Below, piece after piece: positions 38,874-47,505 of a DNA stretch of 64,000 nucleotides (the stretch's first letter is position 1; each line of letters begins with the position of its first letter). The notes under the pieces were generated by a model, which did not search any database, was not told where the DNA came from, and was given only the letters and a program-made list of their open reading frames with translations. Origin of the DNA: Streptomyces sp. XM4193 (lineage in GTDB: Bacteria; Actinomycetota; Actinomycetes; Streptomycetales; Streptomycetaceae); contig NZ_JALLGK010000003.1 of NCBI RefSeq assembly GCF_023072595.1, positions 248,001-312,000 of the forward strand. The letters run 5' to 3'. Position numbers and translations under genes: made by a program.

Positions 38874-39785
38874 ATGACTACAGCGCCCGCCTCCAAGGCC
38901 AGGATCAGCAAGGCTGTCATCCCCGCAGCCGGGCTCGGCACGCGGTTTCTCCCGGCGACCAAGGCCACTCCCAAGGAGATGCTGCCCGTCGTCGACAAGC
39001 CCGCGATCCAGTACGTCGTCGAGGAGGCCGTCGCCGCCGGTCTTTCGGACGTGTTGATGGTGACCGGCCGCAACAAGCGGCCTCTGGAGGACCACTTCGA
39101 CCGCAACTACGAGCTCGAAGAGGTCCTGCGCCACAAGGGCGACGAGAAGAAGCTCAGCAGGGTCCAGGAGTCCAGCGACCTCGCCACCATGCACTACGTG
39201 CGCCAGGGCGACCCCCGCGGACTGGGCCACGCGGTGCTTGCCGCCGCTCCGCACGTCGGCGACCAGCCCTTCGCCGTGCTCCTCGGCGACGATCTGATCG
39301 ACCCCCGCGATCCGCTGCTGATGCGGATGACCCAGGTCCAGGAGGAGCTCGGCGGGAGCGTCATCGCGCTGATGGAGGTCGCGCCGGAGCAGATCCACCT
39401 CTACGGCTGCGCCGAGGCCGCGCCCACCGCGGAGGGGGACGTGGTGAAGGTCTCCGGCCTGGTCGAGAAGCCGGACACGCAGGAGGCGCCGAGCAATCTG
39501 GCGATCATCGGCCGTTACGTGCTCGACCCCGCCGTCTTCGACGTGCTGAGCAAGACCGAGCCGGGCCGCGGCAACGAGATCCAGCTGACCGACGCGCTCC
39601 AGACACTCGCCGAGAACCCGTCCCTCGGCGGCCCGGTGCACGGCGTCGTCTTCCGCGGACGCCGCTACGACACCGGCGACCGGGGCGACTACCTGCGCGC
39701 CATCGTCCGTCTGGCGTGCGAGCGTGAGGATCTGGGTCCCGAATTCCGGGACTGGCTGCGGGACTTCGTCGGCAAGGAGCTGTGA
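38874..39785 (+). CDS. galU: UTP-glucose-1-phosphate uridylyltransferase
   Basis: This 303-aa nucleotidyltransferase has the signature AAGLGTRFLPATKATPKEM, EEAVAAGLSDVLMVTGRNKR, FAVLLGDDLID with the metal-binding Asp, and the C-terminal RGNEIQLTDALQTL. It makes UDP-glucose for cell-envelope sugars and glycogen/trehalose. ATG 38874 is chosen over the in-frame ATG 38862, giving MTTAPASKARISKAVIPAAG as in homologues. It heads a run of co-directional genes to sepX. Its stop lies 4 bp before the TTG of the moeA/glp gene, so the two are co-translated. Confidence 0.94.
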   Translation: MTTAPASKARISKAVIPAAGLGTRFLPATKATPKEMLPVVDKPAIQYVVEEAVAAGLSDVLMVTGRNKRPLEDHFDRNYELEEVLRHKGDEKKLSRVQESSDLATMHYVRQGDPRGLGHAVLAAAPHVGDQPFAVLLGDDLIDPRDPLLMRMTQVQEELGGSVIALMEVAPEQIHLYGCAEAAPTAEGDVVKVSGLVEKPDTQEAPSNLAIIGRYVLDPAVFDVLSKTEPGRGNEIQLTDALQTLAENPSLGGPVHGVVFRGRRYDTGDRGDYLRAIVRLACEREDLGPEFRDWLRDFVGKEL

Positions 39786-39789
39786 GGCG

Positions 39790-41106
39790 TTGAGCGAGAC
39801 CTGGTCGGTCGACGAGCATCTGGACGACATTCTGGCGTCCGTCCATCCGCTGGAGCCGCTGGAGCTGTCCCTGCTGGAGGCGCAGGGCTGTGTGCTCGTC
39901 GACGACGTGCTGGTGCCCGCCGCGCTGCCGCCCTTCGACAACAGCTCGATGGACGGCTACGCGGTGCGCACCGTGGACGTCGAGGGCGCGGGAGAGGAGT
40001 TCCCCGCGGTGCTCACCGTCGTCGGTGATGTTGCCGCCGGCAGCGGAGCCCTGCTCACCGTCGGTCCCGGCCAGGCGGCGCGCATCATGACCGGCGCTCC
40101 GCTCCCGACCGGAGCAGAGGCCGTCGTCCCGGTGGAGTGGACGGACGGCGGCACCGGCAGGGGGCCGGTCACCAGCATGACGGCCCACAGCAGCGACCCC
40201 TCCGGCGCGACCGGCGAGGTGCGGGTCCACCGTCCGGTCAGCGCCGGCCAGCACGTACGGGCGCAGGGCAGCGATGTGCGCGCCGGCGCGGTGGCGCTCA
40301 CCGCCGGCACGGTGCTGGGGCCTCCGCAGCTCGGGCTGCTGGCCGCGATCGGCAGGCGCACCGTTCAGGTGCGTCCCCGCCCGCGCGTGGTGGTCCTGTC
40401 CACCGGCAGCGAACTCGTCCAGCCCGGCGAGCCGTTGGGGCCGGGCCAGATCCACGACTCCAACAGCTTCGTGCTCACCGCGGCTGCCCGCGACGCCGGC
40501 GCGCTCGCCTACCGGGCCACCGCGGTCGCCGACGACGCCGATTCCTTCCGTGAAGCGGTCGAGGACCAACTGGTGCGCGCCGATGTGCTGGTGACCAGCG
40601 GCGGAGTCAGCGTGGGCGCGTACGACGTGGTGAAGGAGGCCCTCGGCGACAGCACGCTCTGGGACGGCGCGGCGGTGGACTTCCGCAGGCTGGCGATGCA
40701 GCCGGGCAAGCCGCAGGGCTTCGGTCTGATCGGTCCGGACCGCACTCCGCTGCTCGCGCTGCCGGGCAACCCGGTGAGTTCCTATGTCTCCTTCGAGTTG
40801 TTCGTCCGTCCGGTCATCCGCAAGCTGATCGGGCTGGACTCGGTGCACCGCCCGATCGTCCGCGCTCGGGTCCAGGCCGACAAGCCGCTCGATTCCCCGG
40901 CCGGCAAGCGCCAGTTCCTGCGCTGCCGCCATCTTCCGGCCGCCGAGGGCGAACTGCTCGGCACCGCCGAGCCGGTGGGCGGCGCGGGCTCGCACCTGGT
41001 CGCCTCCCTCGCGCACGCGGACGCCCTGCTCGTCGTGCCCGAGGACGTCACCGAAGTGGTGCCCGGCGCGGAACTGGAGGTCGTACTCCTCGCCGGCCCG
41101 GCCTGA
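39790..41106 (+). CDS. MoeA/Glp gephyrin-like molybdotransferase
   Basis: This 438-aa MoeA-family protein has FDNSSMDGYAVR, MTGAPLPTGAEAVVPVEW, the MogA-like domain motifs LSTGSELVQPGEPLGPGQI and TSGGVSVGAYDVV, and LPGNPVSSYVSFELF. MoeA inserts molybdate into adenylated molybdopterin. In Actinobacteria a MoeA paralogue next to galU and GlpR/SepX, called Glp, works with FtsZ at the divisome, and the presence of sepX at 43116 makes that role likely. Adjacent moaC and mog keep the cofactor role possible too. The start is TTG 39790; AAGGAG at 39773-39778 precedes it. Confidence 0.88.
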   Translation: MSETWSVDEHLDDILASVHPLEPLELSLLEAQGCVLVDDVLVPAALPPFDNSSMDGYAVRTVDVEGAGEEFPAVLTVVGDVAAGSGALLTVGPGQAARIMTGAPLPTGAEAVVPVEWTDGGTGRGPVTSMTAHSSDPSGATGEVRVHRPVSAGQHVRAQGSDVRAGAVALTAGTVLGPPQLGLLAAIGRRTVQVRPRPRVVVLSTGSELVQPGEPLGPGQIHDSNSFVLTAAARDAGALAYRATAVADDADSFREAVEDQLVRADVLVTSGGVSVGAYDVVKEALGDSTLWDGAAVDFRRLAMQPGKPQGFGLIGPDRTPLLALPGNPVSSYVSFELFVRPVIRKLIGLDSVHRPIVRARVQADKPLDSPAGKRQFLRCRHLPAAEGELLGTAEPVGGAGSHLVASLAHADALLVVPEDVTEVVPGAELEVVLLAGPA

Positions 41107-41262
41107 CGACACCCGCCCCTGCCCGACGACACCCGCCCCGCGTCCTGCTCCCACCCCGACGGCAACCGGTGCCGCGCCCGTGTCCCGCACCTCCGCCGGC
41201 GCTCCGTCCGCCGTCGAGGAGCCGCGGGAGGGGGTGTCGCGGCGCCCGGTACCGTTCTCGCC

Positions 41263-41739
41263 ATGAGCAGCCAGCACCTCACCCACATCGACGAGCGCGG
41301 CGACGCACGCATGGTCGACGTGTCCGCGAAGGACGTCACCGCGCGCACCGCGCGTGCCACCGGCCGGGTGCGCGTCACCCCGGAGGTCGTCGGCCTGCTG
41401 CGCGGGGAGGGGGTGCCGAAGGGGGACGCGCTCGCGACCGCCCGCATCGCCGGGATCATGGGTGCGAAGAAGACACCCGAACTCGTGCCGCTCTGCCACC
41501 CGTTGGCCCTTTCCGGCGTACGCGTCGAACTCTCCGTCGCCGACGACGCGGTCGAGATCAGCGCCACCGTGAAGACCACCGACCGGACCGGGGTGGAGAT
41601 GGAGGCGATGACGGCGGTCTCCGTCGCGGCCCTCACCCTGGTCGACATGGTCAAGGCCGTCGACAAGGGCGCGGTCATCACCGACATCCGGGTCGAGTCC
41701 AAGACCGGTGGCAAGTCCGGCGACTGGCAGCGCTCGTGA
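41263..41739 (+). CDS. moaC: Cyclic pyranopterin monophosphate synthase
   Basis: This 158-aa MoaC has HIDERGDARMVDVSAKDVT, GIMGAKKTPELVPLCHPL with the catalytic-site His, and KTTDRTGVEMEAMTAVSVAA. Together with MoaA it rearranges GTP into cyclic pyranopterin monophosphate, the first step of molybdenum cofactor synthesis; no moaA is in the window. ATG 41263 gives the usual N-terminus. The 156 bp after moeA/glp could hold a promoter. The moaC stop overlaps the start of the mog gene (GTGA). Confidence 0.94.
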   Translation: MSSQHLTHIDERGDARMVDVSAKDVTARTARATGRVRVTPEVVGLLRGEGVPKGDALATARIAGIMGAKKTPELVPLCHPLALSGVRVELSVADDAVEISATVKTTDRTGVEMEAMTAVSVAALTLVDMVKAVDKGAVITDIRVESKTGGKSGDWQRS

Positions 41740-42230
41740 CCGCCCCGCGCGCCCTGGCCGTCACCGTCTCCAACCGTGCGGCTGCGGGTGTCTACGAGGA
41801 CACCGGCGGACCGCTGCTGCGCGACGGGCTCGCTGCGATGGGCTTCCATGCCGACGGCCCGACGGTCGTCCCCGACGGCGAACCGGTCGAGAGGGTGCTC
41901 CGGGAGGCGGTGGCCGCGGGGTACGACCTCGTCGTCACCACCGGCGGCACCGGGCTGACCGCACTCGACCTCACCCCCGAGATGACCCGGCGGGTGCTGG
42001 ACCACGAGGTGCCCGGAATCCCCGAGGCGATCCGTGCCGCGGGGCGCACGAAGGTGCCGACCGCGGCGCTCTCCCGTGGCCTGGCGGGGGTCGCCGTGCG
42101 TACTCTGATCGTGAACCTGCCCGGCTCCCGGGGAGGAGTGAAGGACGGCATCGCCGTTCTGCAGGAGATCGTCCCGCACGCTGTGGACCAGCTCAGAGGC
42201 GGCGACCATCCACGAGGAGACGACAGCTGA
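41736..42230 (+). CDS. MogA/MoaB-type molybdopterin adenylyltransferase
   Basis: This 164-aa protein has the MoCF-binding fold: LAVTVSNRAAAGVYEDTGGP, LVVTTGGTGLTALDLTPEMT, GLAGVAVRTLIVNLPGSRGG and GVKDGIAVLQEIVPHAVDQL. It adenylates molybdopterin before metal insertion by MoeA. The start is GTG 41736 within the moaC stop, so it is coupled to moaC. Whether it should be called mogA or moaB cannot be decided from sequence alone. A CTG start of the next gene overlaps its stop. Confidence 0.9.
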   Translation: MTAPRALAVTVSNRAAAGVYEDTGGPLLRDGLAAMGFHADGPTVVPDGEPVERVLREAVAAGYDLVVTTGGTGLTALDLTPEMTRRVLDHEVPGIPEAIRAAGRTKVPTAALSRGLAGVAVRTLIVNLPGSRGGVKDGIAVLQEIVPHAVDQLRGGDHPRGDDS

Positions 42231-42937
42231 ACGCGCCCTGGCCGGTGGAGCTGGCGGACGGCGACATCGCCCTCCGTCCCGTGCGGGTGCGCGACCACCG
42301 CGCCTGGCGCGAAGTGAACCAGCGCAATCGCGCCTGGCTCAGTCCCTGGGAAGCCACGATTCCACCGGCACCGCCGGGCCATCTCCCGGCCGGACGGCCC
42401 TCGTTCCGGCAGATGGTGCGCAATCTGCGCGCCGAGGCGAGCGCGGGCCGAATGCTTCCTTTCGCGGTGTTCTACCGCGGGCGTCTGGCCGGTCAGCTGA
42501 CGGTGGCTGGAATTACCTGGGGCTCGATGTGTTCCGGCCATATCGGCTACTGGGTGGATCAGGCGGTGGCCGGTCGCGGGGTGACCCCGACCGCCGTCGC
42601 GCTCGCCGTCGACCACTGTTTCCGCACCGTCGGGCTGCACCGCATCGAGATCTGCATCAGGCCGGAAAACGCCCCGAGCCGGAGAGTCGTCGAGAAACTC
42701 GGATTCCGCGAGGAGGGGCTCCGGCCCCGCTATCTCCACATCGACGGCGACTGGCGCGACCACCTCGTCTACGCGCTCACCTCGGAGGAGGTGCCGGAGG
42801 GCCTGCTCGCACGCTGGCACTCGCTGCGGTACGACCGTCCCGGCGAGTCCGATCGCGGCGCCCGATCCGAAACCGAGGTCCGTCCGCATCGCGACGACCG
42901 GCCCGACCGGCCGGGCCCCGCCCGGGAAATGCGATAA
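42227..42937 (+). CDS. RimJ-type GNAT N-acetyltransferase
   Basis: This protein of about 236 aa is a GNAT acetyltransferase of the RimJ/RimL type: DIALRPVRVRDHRAWREVNQ, HIGYWVDQAVAGRGVTPTAV as the acetyl-CoA loop, HRIEICIRPENAPSRRVVEK, LGFREEGLRPRYLHIDGDW. Members acetylate ribosomal-protein N-termini or small amines. The frame opens at CTG 42227, overlapping the upstream stop (CTGA), with GAGGAG at 42214-42219 seven bases before it; the next GTG (42245) has no RBS. A CTG initiator is therefore likely. The C-terminal ~25 residues are Arg/Asp-rich and probably disordered. Confidence 0.88.
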   Translation: MNAPWPVELADGDIALRPVRVRDHRAWREVNQRNRAWLSPWEATIPPAPPGHLPAGRPSFRQMVRNLRAEASAGRMLPFAVFYRGRLAGQLTVAGITWGSMCSGHIGYWVDQAVAGRGVTPTAVALAVDHCFRTVGLHRIEICIRPENAPSRRVVEKLGFREEGLRPRYLHIDGDWRDHLVYALTSEEVPEGLLARWHSLRYDRPGESDRGARSETEVRPHRDDRPDRPGPAREMR

Positions 42938-43115
42938 ACGTTCGATTCTTTCGCTTGGGTCGCCTTCGAGGTCGGAAAACGGTCACAGGGTGCCGCAATT
43001 TGTGCGTACTTGGCGACTCTTCATCACAGAAAATTCTCGGTTTATCAGCGAGCTGACGCGACACGCCGCGTCAATCGGCTGAACCTGATACCAAAACCCC
43101 TCTACCGTGTGACCT

Positions 43116-44201
43116 GTGAGCAACAGCGGCCTCATCTACGCAGTCATCGTCGGGGCCTGGGCCGCCTATCTGGTACCGATGTGGCTTCGACGTCAGGACG
43201 AGCTCAACGACGCCCGTCCGACGGAACGCTTCAGTACCGCGATCCGGCTGCTTTCCGGCCGGGCCGCGATGGAGCGGCGCTACACCAGGACCCGGGCCAA
43301 GGCGCCGGAGTCCCCGGAAGACGATGACGACAGCGCGCGACCGGACGAGTCGGGCAGCCCCGAGGGGGACACCTCCTACGAGGCGGCCGACCTCCGGTCC
43401 TTCGCCGACCCCGTGACCGAGATCGGGCCCGTCCCGACATCTTCGGACGAACCCCACGACGAGGCGGGCGACTCTCGCGGCCGTCCCGAACAGTCCGAGC
43501 TCCCGGCGGAGTTCGAGGAGCCGGAGACGCGGAAACCGGTTGTGGCGAAGGTCGAGCGCGCAGTCGCCAAGGTCGGAGCCGGTGACGCGCGGACCAAACG
43601 TGCCCGTGTCCTGGCTCGCCGCCGTCGGACGACGATGCTCCTCTTCCTGTGGTTCACCGCGGCCAGCGTGCTCGCGGCCGTCGGCGGGCTCGGCCTGCTG
43701 TGGGCTCCCGCGATTCCGGCCCTGCTGCTCAGTGCGTACATCGGCTATCTGCGGGCCCAGGAGCGCCGGCGGTTCGCCGTGCGGCTCGACCGGCAGCGCG
43801 CGGAGGCCGCCGCGCGTCGGCTTCAGGAGAAACGGCGCCTCGCCCAGGAGGCCCGGAACGCCGAGTCGGACGCCGGTCCGGCGCTGAGCGAGGACGGGCA
43901 GGCGATCGTCGAGCAGACCGACCACGCCGAGTGGGTGGACCAGCAGCGCGCACGTCGCCGCGACGTACCGGCCGCCGGCAGCTGGGACCCGGTCCCGGTG
44001 CCGCTGCCGACCTACGTCAACGCGCCCGTCGCGCCGCGCAGCGCCGAGCGGGTCGACTTCGACGCGGCCGACGCCTGGAGCTCCGCCCGCTCCACCACCG
44101 CGGGCCCCGCGCAGGCACCGGCCGCCCCGCGGGCGCAGCGCCGTACCCCGCTCTTCGACCAGGACGCCGACGTCGACCGCCCCCGCGCCTCCGGCGAGTG
44201 A
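43116..44201 (+). CDS. sepX: Divisome membrane protein SepX/GlpR
   Basis: This 361-aa protein has an N-terminal helix (SGLIYAVIVGAWAAYLVPMW), an acidic disordered region, two adjacent central helices (TTMLLFLWFTAASVLAAVGG, LLWAPAIPALLLSAYIGYL), a basic coiled coil and a disordered tail. This topology, the WLRRQDELNDARPTERFSTA motif, and the link to galU and glp/moeA identify the actinobacterial divisome protein called SepX in Streptomyces and GlpR in Corynebacterium, which binds Glp and FtsZ. The start is GTG 43116. The 178 bp upstream hold an AT-rich patch, likely its own promoter. Confidence 0.87.
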   Translation: MSNSGLIYAVIVGAWAAYLVPMWLRRQDELNDARPTERFSTAIRLLSGRAAMERRYTRTRAKAPESPEDDDDSARPDESGSPEGDTSYEAADLRSFADPVTEIGPVPTSSDEPHDEAGDSRGRPEQSELPAEFEEPETRKPVVAKVERAVAKVGAGDARTKRARVLARRRRTTMLLFLWFTAASVLAAVGGLGLLWAPAIPALLLSAYIGYLRAQERRRFAVRLDRQRAEAAARRLQEKRRLAQEARNAESDAGPALSEDGQAIVEQTDHAEWVDQQRARRRDVPAAGSWDPVPVPLPTYVNAPVAPRSAERVDFDAADAWSSARSTTAGPAQAPAAPRAQRRTPLFDQDADVDRPRASGE

Positions 44202-44275
44202 AGCGCGACGGCTGAGCGGGCGGGAACGGATTTCGCTCCACCGCGGGGTTGGTGCTAATGTTTCAACCGTTCCGA

Positions 44276-44349
44276 GGGCCTGTAGCGCAGCCTGGTAGCG
44301 CATCTCGTTCGCAACGAGGGGGTCAGGGGTTCAAATCCCCTCAGGTCCA
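44276..44349 (+). tRNA. tRNA-Ala (anticodon CGC)
   Basis: This is a 74-nt cloverleaf. Acceptor GGGCCTG pairs with CAGGTCC (one G-U), with discriminator A at 44349. The D arm is GCGCAGCCTGGTAGCGC, the anticodon arm has loop TTCGCAA giving CGC, and the T arm is GGGGTTCAAATCCCC. No CCA is encoded. No integrase or repeat is beside it. Confidence 0.92.
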
Positions 44350-44392
44350 CAGAGCATGTGTCGTTCACGATTCCAGGTGTGAACGGTTTGAC

Positions 44393-44429
44393 GAAGGTCC
44401 CGCAGATCATTTCGATCTGCGGGACCTTC
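44393..44429 (+). terminator. Hairpin terminator after tRNA-Ala
   Basis: GAAGGTCCCGCAGATC (44393-44408) pairs perfectly over 16 bp with 44414-44429 around a 5-nt loop, the longest uninterrupted stem in this region. It lies 43 bp past the tRNA end. Confidence 0.9.
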
Positions 44430-44814
44430 GTCGTTCCGTGCCTCCGTCCCCGGTGGGCTCGGACGCGCGGAGCGGGGCGGGTGCGTCGGGCGGCGTATCG
44501 GTGACCACTGTCATGTGGCGGGTTTCACCCGGAGGTTGGGGGTGTGGGGCGAACTCCGCTGTGCGGTGCGGGGGCGGCGCCGCGGCAGGGTCGGCGAGGC
44601 GTGGGTGGGCACGCGGGGTTCGGGTGTCCGGTACGGGGAGTGAGGTGCGGTTTCGCCGCGGCGCGCTGTGCGGGGGAGGAGCGCGTGGTGGATGAAGGGA
44701 TGGTGAATGTCGGCGGAAGGCAGGGGCGCTGGGGTGGGGGAAGTTCGCCGTTTCTGTGCGTTCTCTGCCGATTCGGGGGCCGGTGGAGTACGGGTGTGGA
44801 CGCCGAGTATCGCT
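44430..44814. other. Gene-free stretch before the conservon promoter
   Basis: No supported gene lies between the tRNA-Ala terminator and the conservon promoter region. The sequence is G-rich with short GGGTGCGG-type runs. An open plus-strand frame at 44544-44855 lacks a convincing start and family-like sequence. Confidence 0.5.
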
Positions 44815-44843
44815 CTATAGTGACCAGAGGTTCACCTATAGTG
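44815..44843 (+). promoter_or_regulatory. Direct repeats CTATAGTG x2 upstream of the conservon
   Basis: CTATAGTG occurs at 44815-44822 and again at 44836-44843, spaced 21 bp (two helical turns), in an AT-rich island 65-93 bp before cvnA. TATAGT is close to a -10 hexamer, so these may be tandem promoters or a two-site operator. Confidence 0.5.
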
Positions 44844-44907
44844 TTATCGAATTGATCAGGAGTGCCGTCCTCGGAGGCTCCTGCCGATCCGTCCAAGGAC
44901 CCCACAG

Positions 44908-47505
44908 ATGACAGCGCAGATAACCAACGCGCGCCAACGGACGGAGCGTTCGCCGCTGCGGTCAGCACTCGTCCCGATGTTGGTCACCGCACTGCTGACC
45001 GGCGCCGGTGCGGCTGTCACGACATGGTGCGCGCCGGCCGACTACCGGACGCAGGTGGCCTTCGCCACCGGGCTCTCGGCCCTGCTGCTGTGCACCGCCG
45101 CCGTGGTGGTGGCCGTTCAGCGTGCGAGGCAGCGGGCGCTGCTGGCCCGACTCGCGGAGAACGAGGCGGGTTCCCGGAGCTTCGCGGAGCAGACGCTTCC
45201 CGCTCTGCTCGACCGGCTGCGGTCCGGTTCCGCACCGGACAGCGCGCTGAAGGCCCTGCCCCAGCCGTCCAGCGCCTCGCACCAGCAGGTACTGCGCACG
45301 GTGGCGCAGGAGTTGGGGCGCAGCGAGGCCGGCAAGGCGGCGGCGCTGACGGCGTGCGCCGACGCCGCGAGTCGTATGCAGGCGCTCTCCACCAGCATGC
45401 TGGCCGACCTCCGGGAGATGGAGCACCAGCACGCGGACGAGGACGTGCTCGCCGACCTGCTCCATCTGGACCACCGCACCGCGCAGGCCGGTCGGCTCGC
45501 GGACAGCATCGCGGTGCTCACCGGGGCGCGTTCCGGGCGGCGTTGGGCAAAGCCGATCGTGATGGAGTCCATCCTCCGGGGCGCGATGGGACGCATCGCG
45601 GGCTACCAGAGGGTGCGGCTGCACACCACGGTGGACGTGGCGATCGCCGGCCACGCGGCCGAGGGCGTCATGCACGCGCTCGCGGAACTCCTGGACAACG
45701 CCGCGAACTTCTCGCCGCCCACCGCCGAAGTGCATGTGTACGTCGAGGAGGTGCCGGCCGGGCTGGTCGTCACCATCGAGGACAGCGGCCTGGTGATGGG
45801 CGACTTCGCGCTCAGGCGTGCCGAACGGGCCGTGTCCGGCGAGTCGTTGGACCTGACGACGCTCTCGGGCACCCGGCTGGGCCTCCCGGTGGTCGGCTGT
45901 CTGGCACGCAAGCACGGGCTGGCCGTCTCCTTCCGCCCCTCGGCGCGCGGCGGCACCGGGGTGATCGTGCGGATCCCGCAACTGGTCATCCACCGGGCGC
46001 AGGAGCATGGCAGCCAGAGCGGTGCGCGCTACGTACCGGTCGGCCGGGGCGCGGAGCCGGTGGGTGGCTCCGCCCGGTGGGCCGGGCCGCGGGACGTGAC
46101 CGCGCCGGACGCCGAACGTCCCTCGGACGGCACGCCGTTGGGCCCCGACGGGGTCCAACCGGTGGGTCGGCAGCAGACGTCGGGCGAGCAGGAGGCGGTG
46201 CCGGGCGCCGCTCCCGCGACGGGGCCGGGGTCGGTCACGGCGCCGGGGGCCGGCTCGGGTCAACAGGCCGACGAGGACCCGCTGTTCGGACCGCTGCCGG
46301 GCCGCCGCGCCGGTTCGGTGCCCGGGGACGGGACCGCGGTCCCGGGCGCTCCCGGCCCGGTCGACGAGTCCGCCGCTCCCGGTTCTGCGGAGCCGGACGA
46401 AGCAACGGACCGGGCCCCGGGCGGAGTTCCGGACGAGACATCTGACGGGGCGCCGAGCGAGGACTTCCCGCTCGTCCTCCCGAAGCGCGTCAGCACGCTT
46501 CGCCGCCCCCGCCCGGCCGGCGGCGCACCGGCCGACGGCGCACCGGCCGGCGGCGCACCGGTCGAACCCGCGGGTCCCGCGGAGCCGGACGACGAGCACG
46601 CGCGTGCGCACGATCCGCTGTACCAGGACCACGACGGGCTGGCCGCCGGCTCGTCGCCGGACGAGCTGCCGGGCACCGGCGGGCCGCCGTCCTCCGGCCC
46701 GCTGTACGAGCCCCCGGGCACGGGCGCAACCGGCCCGCCCCCGGCCGCCGCGAGCGGTACGGGGGGTACGGGCGGTACGGGCGAGGCAGGCCCTGCCGGG
46801 AGCAGCGGCGCCGAGCCGTACTCGCCGCACTGGTTCCGCGAGGAGGCGGAGCGCATCCGGCGGCAGACCTTCGGCGGCGTCGAGCCGCGCAGGGACGACG
46901 TCTGGGCGGCCGGCGCCCCCGCTTCCGCGCAGGACCCGCCGTCCCGGGACCCCTCGGACCGGTCCGTGCCCCCGCAGGGCGGCAGTACGGCGACCGGTCA
47001 ACCCGCTGCCGGGAGCGGCGAGTTCGACTCCGCCACGCGGTCCTTCGACCCTCCCTCCGATCGGGCCCTCGGCTCCGCCTCTGCGCAGTCGGCGGTCCCG
47101 TACGGCGGTTGGGCGCCGGCGGGGGAGTTCGCCGCGGAGCCGGAGTACGGCCCGAGCGGGCTGCCCAAGCGCCGTCGCGGCCAGGCTCTCTCCGCTGCTC
47201 GTCCCGCCACCCCGCCTCCCGCACCGCAGCCCGGGCCCCGTCGTACGGCGGCGGAGTCGGCGGCGCGGTTCGGCGCGTTCCGCAAGGCGGTGCGCGGTGG
47301 CGAGCGTTCGGTCGGCGAGGAGTCGGTCGGCGAGGCGTCGGCCGAGCAAACGCGGCCCGCCGGGGCCGAGGGGCGGCCCGCCGCAGGTGCCGAAGCGGCG
47401 CCGGACGCACCACCGTACGATCCCCCCGCCGCACCGAACAGCGCGGCACCACAGCCCCCCGCCCCTCCAACCTCGTACTCGCAACCGGAGGATGACGTCC
47501 GATGA
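44908..47505 (+). CDS. Conservon sensor-kinase-like protein (CvnA type)
   Basis: This 865-aa protein has two N-terminal membrane helices (LVPMLVTALLTGAGAAVTTW, AFATGLSALLLCTAAVVVAV), a helical dimerisation region (LLHLDHRTAQAGRLADSIAV) and a HATPase domain (ALAELLDNAANFSPP as N box, VTIEDSGLVM, GTRLGLPVVGCLARKHG, GGTGVIVRIP). From ~residue 365 the rest (~500 residues) is Gly/Pro/Ala/Glu-rich and disordered, with islands such as HWFREEAERIRRQTFGG. With the three following genes it forms a conservon, a Streptomyces module thought to act like a membrane G-protein relay. The start is ATG 44908. The stop overlaps cvnB (ATGA). Confidence 0.9.
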   Translation: MTAQITNARQRTERSPLRSALVPMLVTALLTGAGAAVTTWCAPADYRTQVAFATGLSALLLCTAAVVVAVQRARQRALLARLAENEAGSRSFAEQTLPALLDRLRSGSAPDSALKALPQPSSASHQQVLRTVAQELGRSEAGKAAALTACADAASRMQALSTSMLADLREMEHQHADEDVLADLLHLDHRTAQAGRLADSIAVLTGARSGRRWAKPIVMESILRGAMGRIAGYQRVRLHTTVDVAIAGHAAEGVMHALAELLDNAANFSPPTAEVHVYVEEVPAGLVVTIEDSGLVMGDFALRRAERAVSGESLDLTTLSGTRLGLPVVGCLARKHGLAVSFRPSARGGTGVIVRIPQLVIHRAQEHGSQSGARYVPVGRGAEPVGGSARWAGPRDVTAPDAERPSDGTPLGPDGVQPVGRQQTSGEQEAVPGAAPATGPGSVTAPGAGSGQQADEDPLFGPLPGRRAGSVPGDGTAVPGAPGPVDESAAPGSAEPDEATDRAPGGVPDETSDGAPSEDFPLVLPKRVSTLRRPRPAGGAPADGAPAGGAPVEPAGPAEPDDEHARAHDPLYQDHDGLAAGSSPDELPGTGGPPSSGPLYEPPGTGATGPPPAAASGTGGTGGTGEAGPAGSSGAEPYSPHWFREEAERIRRQTFGGVEPRRDDVWAAGAPASAQDPPSRDPSDRSVPPQGGSTATGQPAAGSGEFDSATRSFDPPSDRALGSASAQSAVPYGGWAPAGEFAAEPEYGPSGLPKRRRGQALSAARPATPPPAPQPGPRRTAAESAARFGAFRKAVRGGERSVGEESVGEASAEQTRPAGAEGRPAAGAEAAPDAPPYDPPAAPNSAAPQPPAPPTSYSQPEDDVR

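Noticed and set aside
44276..44349. tRNA-Ala as a second integration site
   Set aside because: No integrase, repeat of the tRNA end or accessory genes on either side.
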